A stretch of 6,729 bases of DNA from Candidatus Omnitrophota bacterium. Lineage in GTDB: Bacteria > Omnitrophota > JAUWXU01. Location of the stretch: assembly GCA_030616145.1 (NCBI GenBank), contig JAUWXU010000035.1, positions 1-6,729 on the forward strand. Direction: 5' to 3'. Of the stretch, positions 5,714-6,729 are shown piece by piece. Made by a program: the position numbers and the translations under genes. The first letter of the stretch is position 1; each line of letters starts with the position of its first letter. The notes under the pieces were generated by a model that was not told the origin of the DNA, did no database searches, and saw only the letters and a list, made by a program, of their open reading frames with translations.

Positions 5714-6720
5714 AATATCACCACTTTTCTCTTGCCCTTTATTACTTCACCAATAATCCAGGAGCGCAATCCAAATCTCTTTTTAAGATATCCTGTAATC
5801 TTTTCTGCTTTATTTTTTCTCACGACCAGAACCATTCCAATCCCCATATTGAATATGCGAAACATCTGAAATTCGTCCAGCCCGGCCTGTTTTTTTATTT
5901 CTGAAAATATGCCAGGCATGGTCCAACTATTTCCATATATCTCGACGGCCAGTCCGGCGGGTATAATCCGGGGAATGTTATCTATAAAACCGCCGCCGGT
6001 TATATGGGCTATACCCGTTATCGAGGTCTTATATTCTTTGCTGGTGATAAGGGAAAGGACCGGCTTGGTATAAATTCTGGTGGGTTTTAAAAACTCAGTG
6101 GCTCTTTGCTTTAGCTTTTTTTTAGAAAAAATTTTTCTTACCAAAGAATAGCCGTTTGAATGAAGACCCGAGGAGACCAATCCGATAACCTTATCGCCTC
6201 TTTTTATCCGGAAACCATTTATAATGTTTCCTTTTTCTACAACCCCCACGCAAAAACCGGAAAGGTCATATTCCCCGGGCCTGTAAAAGTCGGGCATCTC
6301 AGCCGTTTCTCCGCCGACCAACGCGCAGCCAGCCAGACGGCAACCTCTGGCTATTCCCTTGATTACGTCCAGCAAGACGCCCTTATTAATTTTGCCGGTA
6401 GCTATGTAATCCAGAAAAAATAGTGGCTCGGCCCCCAGACAGAGACAATCATCAACATTCATTGCTACCAGGTCAATGCCTACTGTATCATGCTTGCCGG
6501 CCAGGAAGGCAATCTTGAGTTTTGTCCCTACCCCATCCGATGACGAAACCAGAACAGGATTTTTATATCTTTTAGGAATCTCAAAAAAACTGCCGAAGGC
6601 ACCTATCCTGCCGATTACCCCTTCTCGTCGGGTAGACCGGGCAATCCTGTTTATCTTACCGACAAAGGCATTTGCCCTATCAATATCAACCCCTGCCTTC
6701 TTGTAAGTTAAAGTAGCCAT
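5710..6720 (-). CDS. purM: Phosphoribosylformylglycinamidine cyclo-ligase (AIR synthetase)
   Basis: Closes the imidazole ring of FGAM to make AIR with ATP, the fifth step of purine synthesis. The 336 residues are slightly short for the family (about 340-350), with the loss in the variable loop between SNGYSLVRKIF and LKPTRIYTKPVL. Conserved segments include VSSSDGVGTKLKIA near residue 60, GIDLVAMNVDD, GGETAEMPDFY, GLVSSGLHSNGYSL, GIAHITGGGFIDNIPR and FNMGIGM. The start is ATG at 6718-6720 and gives the normal N-terminus (LTYKKAGVDID). Only 9 bases lie upstream in the window, so its Shine-Dalgarno and any promoter are not visible. It is the first visible gene of the purM-purD-purE block and overlaps purD by 4 bp. 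The protein looks complete and functional. Confidence 0.97.
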   Translation of the reverse strand: MATLTYKKAGVDIDRANAFVGKINRIARSTRREGVIGRIGAFGSFFEIPKRYKNPVLVSSSDGVGTKLKIAFLAGKHDTVGIDLVAMNVDDCLCLGAEPLFFLDYIATGKINKGVLLDVIKGIARGCRLAGCALVGGETAEMPDFYRPGEYDLSGFCVGVVEKGNIINGFRIKRGDKVIGLVSSGLHSNGYSLVRKIFSKKKLKQRATEFLKPTRIYTKPVLSLITSKEYKTSITGIAHITGGGFIDNIPRIIPAGLAVEIYGNSWTMPGIFSEIKKQAGLDEFQMFRIFNMGIGMVLVVRKNKAEKITGYLKKRFGLRSWIIGEVIKGKRKVVIL

Positions 6721-6729
6721 TATTAGTAA

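Noticed and set aside
1..6729. CRISPR array, tRNA, riboswitch or defence/toxin-antitoxin genes
   Set aside because: Both strands were read for regular spacer-repeat structure, small-gene pairs and conserved leader elements; none was found, and the gaps are short and accounted for.

Overview
The window holds eight genes, all on the minus strand, so transcription runs from high to low coordinates. In that order they are purM, purD, purE, a fused tsaC/ywlC-type and low-molecular-weight phosphatase gene, rpiB, glyA, a dCMP deaminase gene, and nrdR. The nrdR gene is cut by the left edge. All encode housekeeping enzymes or regulators of nucleotide and one-carbon metabolism, plus tRNA modification. 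No phage, plasmid, defence, CRISPR, tRNA or rRNA sequence is visible.

Right side (about 3.9-6.7 kb): a purine block. purM and purD overlap by 4 bp, and purE follows after 32 bp. These are steps 5, 2 and 6 of IMP synthesis. Middle (about 1.07-3.89 kb): the fused gene, rpiB and glyA. This is the order ywlC-ywlE-ywlF-glyA known from Bacillus subtilis, except that ywlC and ywlE are joined into one 343-residue protein here. Left side: dCMP deaminase, then a 231-bp gap with a clear sigma-70-type promoter carrying two candidate NrdR boxes, then nrdR. The logic is coherent. RpiB makes ribose-5-phosphate for PRPP, GlyA supplies glycine for PurD and one-carbon units for purines and thymidylate, dCMP deaminase supplies dUMP, and NrdR controls deoxynucleotide production.

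The organism is a bacterium of moderate GC, probably an uncultivated lineage (Omnitrophota-like genomes come to mind). This is a weak inference from gene content, the fusion and the intergenic repeats; the phylum cannot be proved from the window.

The region is mostly ordinary. Worth a second look are the tsaC-phosphatase fusion with its Ile-type P-loop, the NrdR-box promoter, an IS200/IS605-like hairpin in the nrdR leader, and degenerate short tandem repeats in three intergenic gaps. Two of those repeats share a related octamer, and they touch stop codons or start regions.
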